The notes beneath the pieces are model-generated. The model did no database searches, was not told the origin of the DNA, and saw only the letters and a program-made list of their open reading frames with translations. From Anaerotignum sp. (GTDB lineage Bacteria; Bacillota; Clostridia; Lachnospirales; Anaerotignaceae), in assembly GCA_020024455.1 (NCBI GenBank), contig JAHHTU010000031.1, positions 1-30,476 on the forward strand: a DNA stretch of 30,476 bases, written 5' to 3'. This document shows positions 14,650 through 23,400 of this stretch, piece after piece. Each line of letters begins with the position of its first letter. Position 1 is the stretch's first letter. The position numbers and the translations under genes are program-made.

Positions 14650-16161
14650 TTATACAATTTCTTGTTGTGTTTTCAGAAATGCTTTTTTATCATAATATTC
14701 CACTGCATCTTGCATTGCTTGGATATCATAAGCATTGATTTCTGCGGAAAGCGATAATATGGTATTTTCTTCTGAAATGCCCAAGTGGTTGATATAATTG
14801 CTTAATCTGTGATTTACCACAATGACAGCATTTTTTATATCATATAGGAAATCCATTTTCTGTGCATTCAAAAGCAGTTTTGTAATCTGAATTTGTTTTG
14901 CAGAAAATTTGCGTGTGAGGACAAGCTCTGTGATTTTGATTTCCACAATCAAATCCGAAATAATCACCACTTGCACAGGTTGCACACATTGGCGTAATAT
15001 CGTTTCCAGCTGAATAGACAAACAACGGATATGATTGGGGTCAATCGGATATTTTAAGTTGTTTTCTTTCCTCCATGCGTCTGTGACTTCTTCCACAGAA
15101 TGTACCACTTTTAACAATGTTGGCTTTCTGATTGCATCTAAATAAAAGTGTTTATCCGGAATGATACACTGTAACTGTAATATAAACTTTTTAAAAAAAT
15201 AAACAAACATGGTATGTAAAATCGAATTGCTTTGCACATCTAAATGAAATTTGTTTTCAAATCGCCGGATTAAATCCTGATAAATTTTATGTGAAAAAAT
15301 GATTTCTCGCACAAGCCGAATACTTTCTTTTGTCCATTTATCTGCTAAAACACAGCTGTTTGTACAGCAATATACAGCAAAAATATACTCATAATCTTCT
15401 GTTGTAAAAGATAGAGCAAGTTCCGGTTCCACTACCTGTTGAAAATGCAACATCATATCCTGATAGACAAACAATTTTTTCAAAGCATTTAAGCTATCAT
15501 GTTGCACAAATGATACGGGATATCCTTTCCTTTTCCATGATAAAATCAGCAAACATTCAAAATAGCCATATTCATTTACTGTTTTTTCCAGATAATTCAA
15601 ATCAATCACCTGATTGGTTGACAGAATAAATTTTCTTGCCAATCGAATGGAATCTGCATCAATCCCACAACAATCAATCCCATACTTATAATATAACAAT
15701 CCAATCAAAAAACGAATCCGATATTCCTCCCCAACGACCTTGTTGTTCTTGATACCCAATCCGATACAGTTCAAATATTGACAACAGACCTCCCTTGTGC
15801 GATATGCAGTTGATTTCGACAAAAAATAGGTATCCATAAAATCATAGAATGGTTGTGCGGTATCATTGGTAATCATGAATTTTAGGCATTGCAATATCGT
15901 AGAATTTGCATAAATCATGTGTAATGGTTTCAACAAATTTGTAGCATCAGAAACGGAAATGGATAACATATGTTGATTTTTTTTGATTTTTGCAAACCCA
16001 TGAAAATTCTGATTTAATTCATTGACCAAATTGGTTACGCCCATGATATTGGTTTTTAATAAGTCACTGACTTCAAAAACAGAAATAGATTGCGATGCCT
16101 GTAAAATATGATATAGATATAATTTTTTCTTGATGGTATTTTCTAAAAAATTATCTAACAT
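14650..16161 (-). CDS. Mga/AtxA-like transcription regulator
   Basis: A 503-residue DNA-binding regulator of the Mga (M protein trans-acting positive regulator) type. An N-terminal winged helix (about 25-60, VFEVSDLLKTNIMGVTNLVNEL) is followed by the Mga helix-turn-helix domain (about 80-165) with the signature FLSKSTAYRTREVCCQYLNC and then NNKVVGEEYRIRFLIGLLYY. The middle is helical and PRD-like; the C-terminal 90 residues (VVIISDLIVEIKITELV) may form an EIIB-like fold, as in AtxA. The start at 16161 is chosen because AGGAG precedes it by 7 nt and homologues begin with the same helix. In pathogens Mga/AtxA proteins control surface and virulence genes in response to sugars or CO2; the target here is unknown. 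A TATAAT with TGn extension lies upstream. Confidence 0.85.
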   Translation of the reverse strand: MLDNFLENTIKKKLYLYHILQASQSISVFEVSDLLKTNIMGVTNLVNELNQNFHGFAKIKKNQHMLSISVSDATNLLKPLHMIYANSTILQCLKFMITNDTAQPFYDFMDTYFLSKSTAYRTREVCCQYLNCIGLGIKNNKVVGEEYRIRFLIGLLYYKYGIDCCGIDADSIRLARKFILSTNQVIDLNYLEKTVNEYGYFECLLILSWKRKGYPVSFVQHDSLNALKKLFVYQDMMLHFQQVVEPELALSFTTEDYEYIFAVYCCTNSCVLADKWTKESIRLVREIIFSHKIYQDLIRRFENKFHLDVQSNSILHTMFVYFFKKFILQLQCIIPDKHFYLDAIRKPTLLKVVHSVEEVTDAWRKENNLKYPIDPNHIRCLSIQLETILRQCVQPVQVVIISDLIVEIKITELVLTRKFSAKQIQITKLLLNAQKMDFLYDIKNAVIVVNHRLSNYINHLGISEENTILSLSAEINAYDIQAMQDAVEYYDKKAFLKTQQEIV

Positions 16162-16207
16162 AATACGACTCCTATATAACAAAACGGATAGCATTGATTT
16201 GGCATTC

Positions 16208-16216
16208 ATTATATCA
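16208..16216 (-). promoter_or_regulatory. Extended -10 promoter of the Mga-like gene
   Basis: On the minus strand TGATATAAT gives a TGn extension and a perfect TATAAT (16213-16208). No clear -35 box is seen. Confidence 0.5.
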
Positions 16217-16280
16217 TATAATTCGTGATTGTTTTACATTTTTTTCATAATTTTTTATGGATATCAAATATTTTGAAAAC

Positions 16281-16318
16281 AAAAGAAAAAGACAGGAAAC
16301 CTCCTGTCTTTTTCTTTT
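16281..16318. terminator. Terminator overlapping the peptidase stop codon
   Basis: A perfect 17-bp stem (AAAAGAAAAAGACAGGA and its complement, 16281-16297 and 16302-16318) with a 4-nt loop. Its right arm includes two bases of the minus-strand stop codon at 16317-16319. The A/T flanks make it work in either direction. Confidence 0.9.
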
Positions 16319-19229
16319 ATTTTATCAGCGTTGTAATGTTGTCAAAGCAATCTTTTTCTGCATAAATCCGTTCTGCATTCCCAATGGTGCAAATATTTTT
16401 GTTTCGTAAAATCTGTGTCAAAAACGAGTGATATGCTTGGATATCCGAAAATGTGGTTTCCAATATTTCAGTACGTTCTTTTTGTCGGATTGCATTTGTG
16501 GTATTTGTGAAATGCATTGCCGCAATATAATCCATACAATCGCTGTTTGTTTTTGGCTGGTCAAAACGATTGATAGTACCCAAAATATATTTTGTCATTT
16601 GTTTTTCGTCTGCGATAAAGCCTGCAAGGTAATTCCCCAAATCTGCATAAATCTGATAGGTGTCTGACAAATGCGGGTCACGATAGGAATACACAGAAAC
16701 ACTGCCGTTGCGTTGGAAATTGCAACCACAACCGTATGCCCCACCCTGCAAACGAACCTTTGTCCATAAAAATTCGGAAGATACTATGGTTTTCAAAACC
16801 TGCATTTTTCCGCTGTATGGTTGTTGTATTTCGGATAAATCTGCGGTTTGTATATTGTATTGTACCGCAGAATTGCTGGTAAATGCTTCTTTTTGATATT
16901 GGCTGTCAAATGCAAACGGTTCTGCCATGATTGGTGTGTGATATAATGTATCTGCAAATGCAGATACAGCAGTTGTCATGGTATCAAACAAATTTTGTTC
17001 GCACCCAATGACAGTGACCAAATTCTGTTTTTGGAAAATCAACGCTGCAACCTGTTGCAGGTTTTCGATGACCTGCGTTGCGTTTTCTTTGAGTTGTTTT
17101 TCCACTTGTTTCAAGAATTGATAATACGCAATACCAGATGTCTGTTCCTTGAAAGCTGCACCGGCAGAAATGCTTGCACGACTGCGACCGATAGCGACCA
17201 TATGACTGTAATTTTGCAAATAACTTTCTTGTTTGAGTATGGCTGCCTGTACAATTTTCAATAAATTTTCTGTTTTTTGATACTGGCTGTCCAATACCAT
17301 TTCTTGTATGAATGTAAATGCCTGTTGTAAATCTGTTTGCAGTATTTTCACATTCAGCGTCAATAAGGCACGATAGTTTTGTTTGTCTGTACTGTAAATA
17401 TCATTGGAAACATGAAAACTGCCAAATATATCGTCTATTTTTTTGGAAATGTCTGCAAACATGGTTTGTTTGGTATCTATTTTTCCCAAAACATCTGCCA
17501 ACAATCCTGCATATGGTATCCATGCTTTTGGCAAGTGTTTGGTATCAAAAGAAAGCTGGAAATAACAAATGCCTTTGCTGTCCATAGGGATACACACATA
17601 TGGTATCTCTTGTATGGTCTTTTCTGTAAAGATTGCCTTTTGCGGTGCTTTGTCAATGTCTGCAATGGATAAACAAGGAATTTGATTTAATATTTCCTGT
17701 GTGTCCTCTGCATTTTGGAATTGCTGTAATGCAGCTGCATCTTGTTCCAAATCAGCTTGTGATTTTTGTTGTAACCGTTGTTCTATTTTCTGTTGCAAAC
17801 GTGCATCATCTTTTTGTTGTTTGCCCGCTTCGGGTGCAAATATCAACCATGTTTTTTCTGTATTTTCCAACAACTTTTGTTTGATAAATGTTTGCAATCC
17901 GCCTTGTGCGATGTCTTGTTTCAATGTTTCCAAATCCCGTAATGGGTAAAACGCAGAAAATGGGTCTGCATCATGCAACCAGCTTTTCATCTGTTTGGTA
18001 TGATAGACCAATCCTTTTGGTCTGGAACCATAATCTTCTTCCCGCAACAAAAATTCCATTTTTTTGATACCGCTTTTTAACAAATCCGTATCTATGCCAT
18101 GTACTGCAATATCCTGTAAAACAGTTTCAATGATGGTACGAAAATGTTCTGCTTTTTGTAAATCCGCTTTTTTTGCAATGATACTGTATACCATTTCATA
18201 TGTGCTGGAATCAAAATATCCCTCCGCATCTTCACAGATGTTTGCATCTCGCAATGCGTTTTTGATGGGGGAGGCATTGGTTTCCAATAACAAATATCCC
18301 ACCAACTGCATCATCAAAATATCTTTTGCATTGGTACAATCTCCAACCTTAAAGTTATATGCCAAAAACCCTTTTTCGGTATCTTCCCCCTCTTGTGCGG
18401 GATAGGTTTCCCGTAACCATTGCATTTTTTGTGGGACAGATGTTTTGGATATGATTGGCAGTTTCTCTGATTTTTCAAAAGCGGATAAATATGCTTGGTC
18501 AATATGTTCCAAGCACTTGATAATATTCATATTCCCATACAAATAAAAATATGCATTGGCAGGGTGATAATATGTGCGGTGAAAATCCAAAAATGCCTCG
18601 TAATCCAAATCAATAATGGCACTGGGCAAGCCACCGGATTCCAGTCCATATGTGGTATTGCCGAATATACTTCTTGCAATAAAGCCCGCCAACTGGCTTT
18701 CCGCATCTGCCAATGCCCCTTTCATTTCATTGAATACAACACCTGTTGCCGTACCGTTTTCATACCGCCAACCTTCTTGCAAAAAGATACCCTTTTTTTC
18801 ATAGATATTGGGATAAAAAACAGCGTCTAAATACACGTCCATCATATTCATAAAGTCTTTTTCGTTGCAACTTGCCACAGGATACATGGTTTTGTCTGCA
18901 TACGTCATGGCATTCAAAAATGTATGCAACGAAGATTTGATTAACTCATTGAATGGGTCTTTTGCCTGATATTTTTTGGAACCGCATAACACAGAATGTT
19001 CCAAGATATGTGCCGTACCACAATCGTTTTGCGGTGGTGTTTTGAAAGAAACGGAAAACACTTTATTGTTATCTTCCGTATCCAAATAACAAAGCCTTGC
19101 ACCGCTTTTTTGATGTTGCAAAATGTATCCCGTTGCGGAAATATCCGGTAACTTTTCGCAACGCAATACAGAAAACCCCGCATATATTTCATTTTGTTTT
19201 AAAGTCAATCCAATCACAGCCTTTCTCAT
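16317..19229 (-). CDS. M16C insulinase-family metallopeptidase (PreP-like)
   Basis: A 970-residue zinc peptidase of the presequence-protease group, which degrades peptides inside a closed chamber made of two halves. The inverted zinc motif HILEH is present (His74, Glu77, His78), with the third ligand Glu168 in FNEMKG, as in human PITRM1. The peptidase_M16C-associated region follows (about 450-700) and an inactive M16 domain ends the protein. The length is normal and no frame break is seen, so it should be active. No signal peptide is present, so it is cytoplasmic. It lies 6 bases after the LysR gene and is probably co-transcribed. The start is uncertain: ATG 19229 has no ribosome binding site, while TTG 19208 has AGAAAGG 11 nt upstream and would give the N-terminus LTLKQNEIYAGF usual for the family. 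Confidence 0.92.
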   Translation of the reverse strand: MRKAVIGLTLKQNEIYAGFSVLRCEKLPDISATGYILQHQKSGARLCYLDTEDNNKVFSVSFKTPPQNDCGTAHILEHSVLCGSKKYQAKDPFNELIKSSLHTFLNAMTYADKTMYPVASCNEKDFMNMMDVYLDAVFYPNIYEKKGIFLQEGWRYENGTATGVVFNEMKGALADAESQLAGFIARSIFGNTTYGLESGGLPSAIIDLDYEAFLDFHRTYYHPANAYFYLYGNMNIIKCLEHIDQAYLSAFEKSEKLPIISKTSVPQKMQWLRETYPAQEGEDTEKGFLAYNFKVGDCTNAKDILMMQLVGYLLLETNASPIKNALRDANICEDAEGYFDSSTYEMVYSIIAKKADLQKAEHFRTIIETVLQDIAVHGIDTDLLKSGIKKMEFLLREEDYGSRPKGLVYHTKQMKSWLHDADPFSAFYPLRDLETLKQDIAQGGLQTFIKQKLLENTEKTWLIFAPEAGKQQKDDARLQQKIEQRLQQKSQADLEQDAAALQQFQNAEDTQEILNQIPCLSIADIDKAPQKAIFTEKTIQEIPYVCIPMDSKGICYFQLSFDTKHLPKAWIPYAGLLADVLGKIDTKQTMFADISKKIDDIFGSFHVSNDIYSTDKQNYRALLTLNVKILQTDLQQAFTFIQEMVLDSQYQKTENLLKIVQAAILKQESYLQNYSHMVAIGRSRASISAGAAFKEQTSGIAYYQFLKQVEKQLKENATQVIENLQQVAALIFQKQNLVTVIGCEQNLFDTMTTAVSAFADTLYHTPIMAEPFAFDSQYQKEAFTSNSAVQYNIQTADLSEIQQPYSGKMQVLKTIVSSEFLWTKVRLQGGAYGCGCNFQRNGSVSVYSYRDPHLSDTYQIYADLGNYLAGFIADEKQMTKYILGTINRFDQPKTNSDCMDYIAAMHFTNTTNAIRQKERTEILETTFSDIQAYHSFLTQILRNKNICTIGNAERIYAEKDCFDNITTLIK

Positions 19230-19235
19230 ATAAGC

Positions 19236-20135
19236 TTATTTTTCAATTTCTTTTTCTTTTGTTTTTTGTATGATAAAATCTTTGAATTTTTCCACAGCAG
19301 GTGGCAGGTACCGATTGAGTACATATGCCATATATACCATACGTTTAGAATATGGTGTATCAAATTCCAATTTTTTGACACGATAATTCTGTATAGAACC
19401 CATGTCCGTCACAATGGCAATGCCTTGGTTTGCAGCCACCAAACCAGCCATAGAATTGACATCTTCAAATTGGCATAAAATATTTGGCATGATTTGTGCC
19501 TTGACAAACAAGTCGTCAATGATGCGACGCATACCGCTTTCTTTGGTATAACAAATCAGAGGATATGGGCAAATATCTTGCACACTGACCTTTTCTTTTG
19601 TTGCCAGTGGGTGGTTTTCAGGAACAATGACAACCAATCTTTGTTCATAAACAGGTATGAATTCAATATCTCTTTCATTGCCCAACATAGAGCAAAACAC
19701 CAAATCATATTTTTCTCTTTTGAGGTTATAAATCAATGTTTTTGTATTGCCTTCGTAACAAGAAAACGAAATGTTTTTATTTTGTGGGTCGTCCAAAAAT
19801 CCCGCAATGATATTTGGCACAAAATTTGTACCAAGCGATGTCATATATGCCAAGCCAACATGGCCGCCACCTTCTGACACAAGTCGTTCAATTTGGTTTT
19901 TGCCCAATTCCAGCTGTGTCAATGCATTTTCCACATAAAATATATAAATGCGACCATATTTTGTCAATACCACATTCCGCCCCTGTTTTTCAAATAAAAA
20001 AGCACCCAATTCTTTTTCCATAGCGGCAATCGAATGGCTCAATGTCGGTTGTGAAATATTCAATTTTTCTGCCGCTTTTGTATAATGCTCCATCTCCGCC
20101 AATGTCTTAAAATAATACAACTGGTTCAAATTCAT
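19236..20135 (-). CDS. LysR-family transcription regulator
   Basis: A 299-residue regulator. Residues 3-62 are the winged helix-turn-helix (YYFKTLAEMEHYTKAAEKLN, ISQPTLSHSIAAMEKELG). Residues about 90-295 are the LysR substrate-binding domain with the typical pieces VGLAYMTSLG, YDLVFCSM, LVVIVPENHPLA and GLVAANQGIAIVTDMG. The ligand is unknown. It lies upstream of the M16C peptidase on the same strand and is divergent from the giant SLH protein, so it may control either side; LysR proteins often act on a divergent neighbour. It starts after AAGGAAGGG. Confidence 0.92.
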   Translation of the reverse strand: MNLNQLYYFKTLAEMEHYTKAAEKLNISQPTLSHSIAAMEKELGAFLFEKQGRNVVLTKYGRIYIFYVENALTQLELGKNQIERLVSEGGGHVGLAYMTSLGTNFVPNIIAGFLDDPQNKNISFSCYEGNTKTLIYNLKREKYDLVFCSMLGNERDIEFIPVYEQRLVVIVPENHPLATKEKVSVQDICPYPLICYTKESGMRRIIDDLFVKAQIMPNILCQFEDVNSMAGLVAANQGIAIVTDMGSIQNYRVKKLEFDTPYSKRMVYMAYVLNRYLPPAVEKFKDFIIQKTKEKEIEK

Positions 20136-20164
20136 ACTGTTGTTCCCTTCCTTTCCCTGTTGTT

Positions 20165-20173
20165 ATTATAACA
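20165..20173 (-). promoter_or_regulatory. Extended -10 promoter of the LysR gene
   Basis: On the minus strand TGTTATAAT (TGn extension plus TATAAT at 20170-20165), about 30 bases before the start codon at 20135. No -35 box of note. Confidence 0.5.
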
Positions 20174-20271
20174 AAGAAAATATAAAAATACAGTAATATT
20201 TTATGGTTTTGTTCAAATAGCACAATTTTGTACTTTTGTATATTTTTTTTGCATACGCATAAAAAAATCTA

Positions 20272-20300
20272 TTGACAGAATATGTAACCCATGATACAAT
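20272..20300 (+). promoter_or_regulatory. Strong promoter of the SLH surface protein
   Basis: TTGACA (20272-20277), a 17-bp spacer and TACAAT (20295-20300), almost perfect consensus. Transcription should start near 20307, giving a leader of about 105 nt before ATG 20412. Confidence 0.85.
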
Positions 20301-20309
20301 TTCAAAAAA

Positions 20310-20343
20310 TTAGTCTTAACTAACGTTTATTAGCTATAACTAA
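20310..20343 (+). promoter_or_regulatory. Tandem TTAG-N6-CTAA operator
   Basis: Two palindromes, TTAG-TCTTAA-CTAA (20310-20323) and TTAG-CTATAA-CTAA (20330-20343), place four half-sites exactly 10 bp apart just after the expected transcription start. The half-site and spacing resemble boxes of DtxR/IdeR-type metalloregulators (TTAG...CTAA), so an iron or manganese repressor is the first guess. A repressor bound here would block transcription. The protein that binds is not identified in the window. Confidence 0.6.
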
Positions 20344-20411
20344 TATGTATTGCACAAACCATTATTTTTCTGTGTAAATACATAGAAACAAACCAGAAGG
20401 GAAGGAAGTAT

Positions 20412-23400
20412 ATGTTAAAAAAACGTGTATCCACAGCAGCTTTGGCATTGTTGATGATGACATCTACAAATGCCTATGGGGCGTCTGCTCCGCAATTTTC
20501 TGATTTTCCATCAGATTGGTCCACAAAGTCTTTGACTTGGGCAGTGGAAAACAACTTGCTCAGCGGCACAAATGAAGGAAAAATCGAACCAAAAGGTTTC
20601 ATCACACGTGCACAAATGGCAGCCATCACAAGCCGTGCATTTGCAGCACAAAATAAAAACCCATTAGAACAATTCAGTGATGTAGACAATGATGCATGGT
20701 ATTATGACGGTTTATCAAAAGCGGTTGCCATGGGTGCTATGTCCGGCAGTGATGGCAAATTAAATCCAAATGCTCCTATCTCTCGTCAAGAAGCTTTTTC
20801 TGTTCTGGCTCGTATTTTCTCCTTAGATGCAGACAATCAAACAACATTAGACCAATTTCAAGACAATGACCAAGTGGCAACATGGGCAAAACAAGCAACT
20901 GCTGCTTTGGTAGAAAAAAATTATATATCCGGTGATGGTGCAAACCTGCACCCAACCAGCAATATCACAAGAGCCGAGATGATGCAAATGATGCACAATA
21001 TGATTGGCACATATGAAGTTGCAAACGATAGCCATGTGAGCGGCAATCTGGTACTTCGTGACAGCAATGCCGATTTGCGTGGTACGACCATTGATGGCGA
21101 CCTGATTTTAGCAGATGGTGCAAAAAATGTGAACTTAGACGGTGTAACTGTCAAAGGTTCTATTTTGGTCAGAGGCGGCAGCGAACAGGTGCATATCAAA
21201 GACACCAAAGTAAACGATATCACCATTGCGGAAAAAGCCAATGTCACCATTCAAAACGGTACCATTGCAAATATCAATATTGCAAAAAGAGCAGAAAATA
21301 CAAATTTACATATCGAAAAAGATGCAACCATATCTGAAATTCATGCTTCTGCAAACAATGTAAACATCGATGGCGATGGTCATGTGGAACATATACAAGT
21401 AGATGCAAATGATGTAAATGTTGCCACACCCAATACAAAAGTAGATGTTTTTGAACAGGCAACGGGTGTCATTGTGGGTGGTTCCGAAGTCAAAGCCAAC
21501 GAAACCGTGAATGAAAACACTTCCGATAAAAAAGCAGATACCAATACTTCCGGCAATGGCGGCGGTTCCGGCAGCTCCGGTGGTGGCGGCGGCAGTTCCA
21601 ACCATAAACCACACAGACCACAAGTAAATACACTGGTGAAAGAAGCAAAAATGGTTGACCTTGGTTGGAGTCGTTATATGGTGGTTTCTCTGGAAGATGG
21701 GAAAAATGCCAAAAATTGCACATTCCAAGTAGATGGTATTGATGTCACAAGTGCAGTGACACCTGTGACAGATGATGGTTCTATCGTAAAATGGGAAGCG
21801 GTAAATCTCCAACCATCTAAATTGGTGGTTACGCATAATAAGAAAACACAAACCGTTACATTTAAAAATGGTACAGGCGTAGCACCCACCGTACAACAAA
21901 ACACAGCCCCCGATTATTTCCTGTTAAATGGCCCTGTACAAATTTGGGACTATCATTTGACAAATTATGATGAAAACGGGAATATCAGAAGAAAGCCTGC
22001 CAAAACAACATTTGATTTGTCCGAAAAGAAAAACAATATCCGTTTTTATAGTCCAGATGCGGATTTGACAGAAAATGATGAAAATGCAGACAATATCTAT
22101 GGCGTAAGTGGGACTGTAAAAGTCATGTTCAATTATGAAAATGGTACAGCAGAAGAAAAAGCTTTTGTAGATGGCATTACAGATGTAGACTTAGTCGCAT
22201 ACAATGACAACAAAAATACATTGAATGATGAGCTGGAATATCACATCGACAAAAACTTTACCCATAACGATAAAACAGTTGCGTGTATCCAAATTCCTTT
22301 GGGGCAATCCAATTTCTATACAAACGGCAGATATAACATTCGTGTTACCTCCAATGGTAGTGCAAAATTGTTCCCTATTCATGTTGTACAAAAAACAGTA
22401 CCCAGTATGCAACTGGCAGAAGATAAAGTGGTGTGCGGACAAAATGTACATTTCCATGTGCGTGACATGGTTTATGGCGTAACCATGCCTGTATATCGTG
22501 TAGATTTGAAAGACCCAAATGGCAAAGTACATTCTTTGAATAAAATTGATGATTATTATTTGATTGGTGATTTGTTTGTTTTGTATAACGAACCAAACAA
22601 TCACACAGAAATCCCCGGAAAATATGCAATAACCGTTTATGCTGATGGATTCCATGCATTTAGCAAAGAATTCCTTGTGAAAGACAGCAAACCCGTTGAT
22701 GTAGATGATGTAGATATGGATATCGAGCAAGACAGCATACCGTTTGATGCCATTTCCTCTGCAAGTGTTGGCGGTGGTGGTTCTGATGGCGGTTCCGGTG
22801 GTAGCTCCGCAGTGATGAATGCAAACTTAATCATTGACACCGACCTTCTCATCAATGCAGAAATTTTGAAAGATTTGGGTGTAAAAAATGCTTATGTTGA
22901 TGGTATTACAGAACGTTGGGAAACCATGAATCGCTTGTATGCATTCAACGAAGGTGCAACAACTGTATATACAGCCAATGGCTATTTTGACGCAGTACAA
23001 CAAGCAGAGTTAAATGGAAGATATCTGACATTTGCAGCGTATATCAAAGACGAAAATGCAGAAACCACACCAAACAGACCTTATACCGTAAAACAAGTGT
23101 TGGAAGATAACCTGTTGGGTGAAACCGTAAGTTTCAGTGAATCTTCTGCAAAACCTGCACCGGATTTCATCGAACAATCACAAGAAAAGAACAACATTAC
23201 ATTTGTATGCAATGATGCACACTACATGAAAGCATTGGAAGAAGGCGGTGTATTGCAACTGGATAACCAATACCCTGCACTTGCCAAAGATGCCTATGCA
23301 GTGACGGAAAATACATTGACACTCAAAAATGTAAGCACCGGTAAACATGATTTGACCATCACAGTAGATGGCTACCAGACTGTCAAATTGTCATTCGCAC

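Noticed and set aside
14467..14757. 96-codon plus-strand frame near the end of the Mga-like gene
   Set aside because: It runs antisense into the regulator gene, lacks a ribosome binding site and is Phe/Cys-rich.
21306..21899. 197-codon minus-strand frame inside the SLH gene
   Set aside because: It is a shadow of the SLH coding sequence with no ribosome binding site and no domain.
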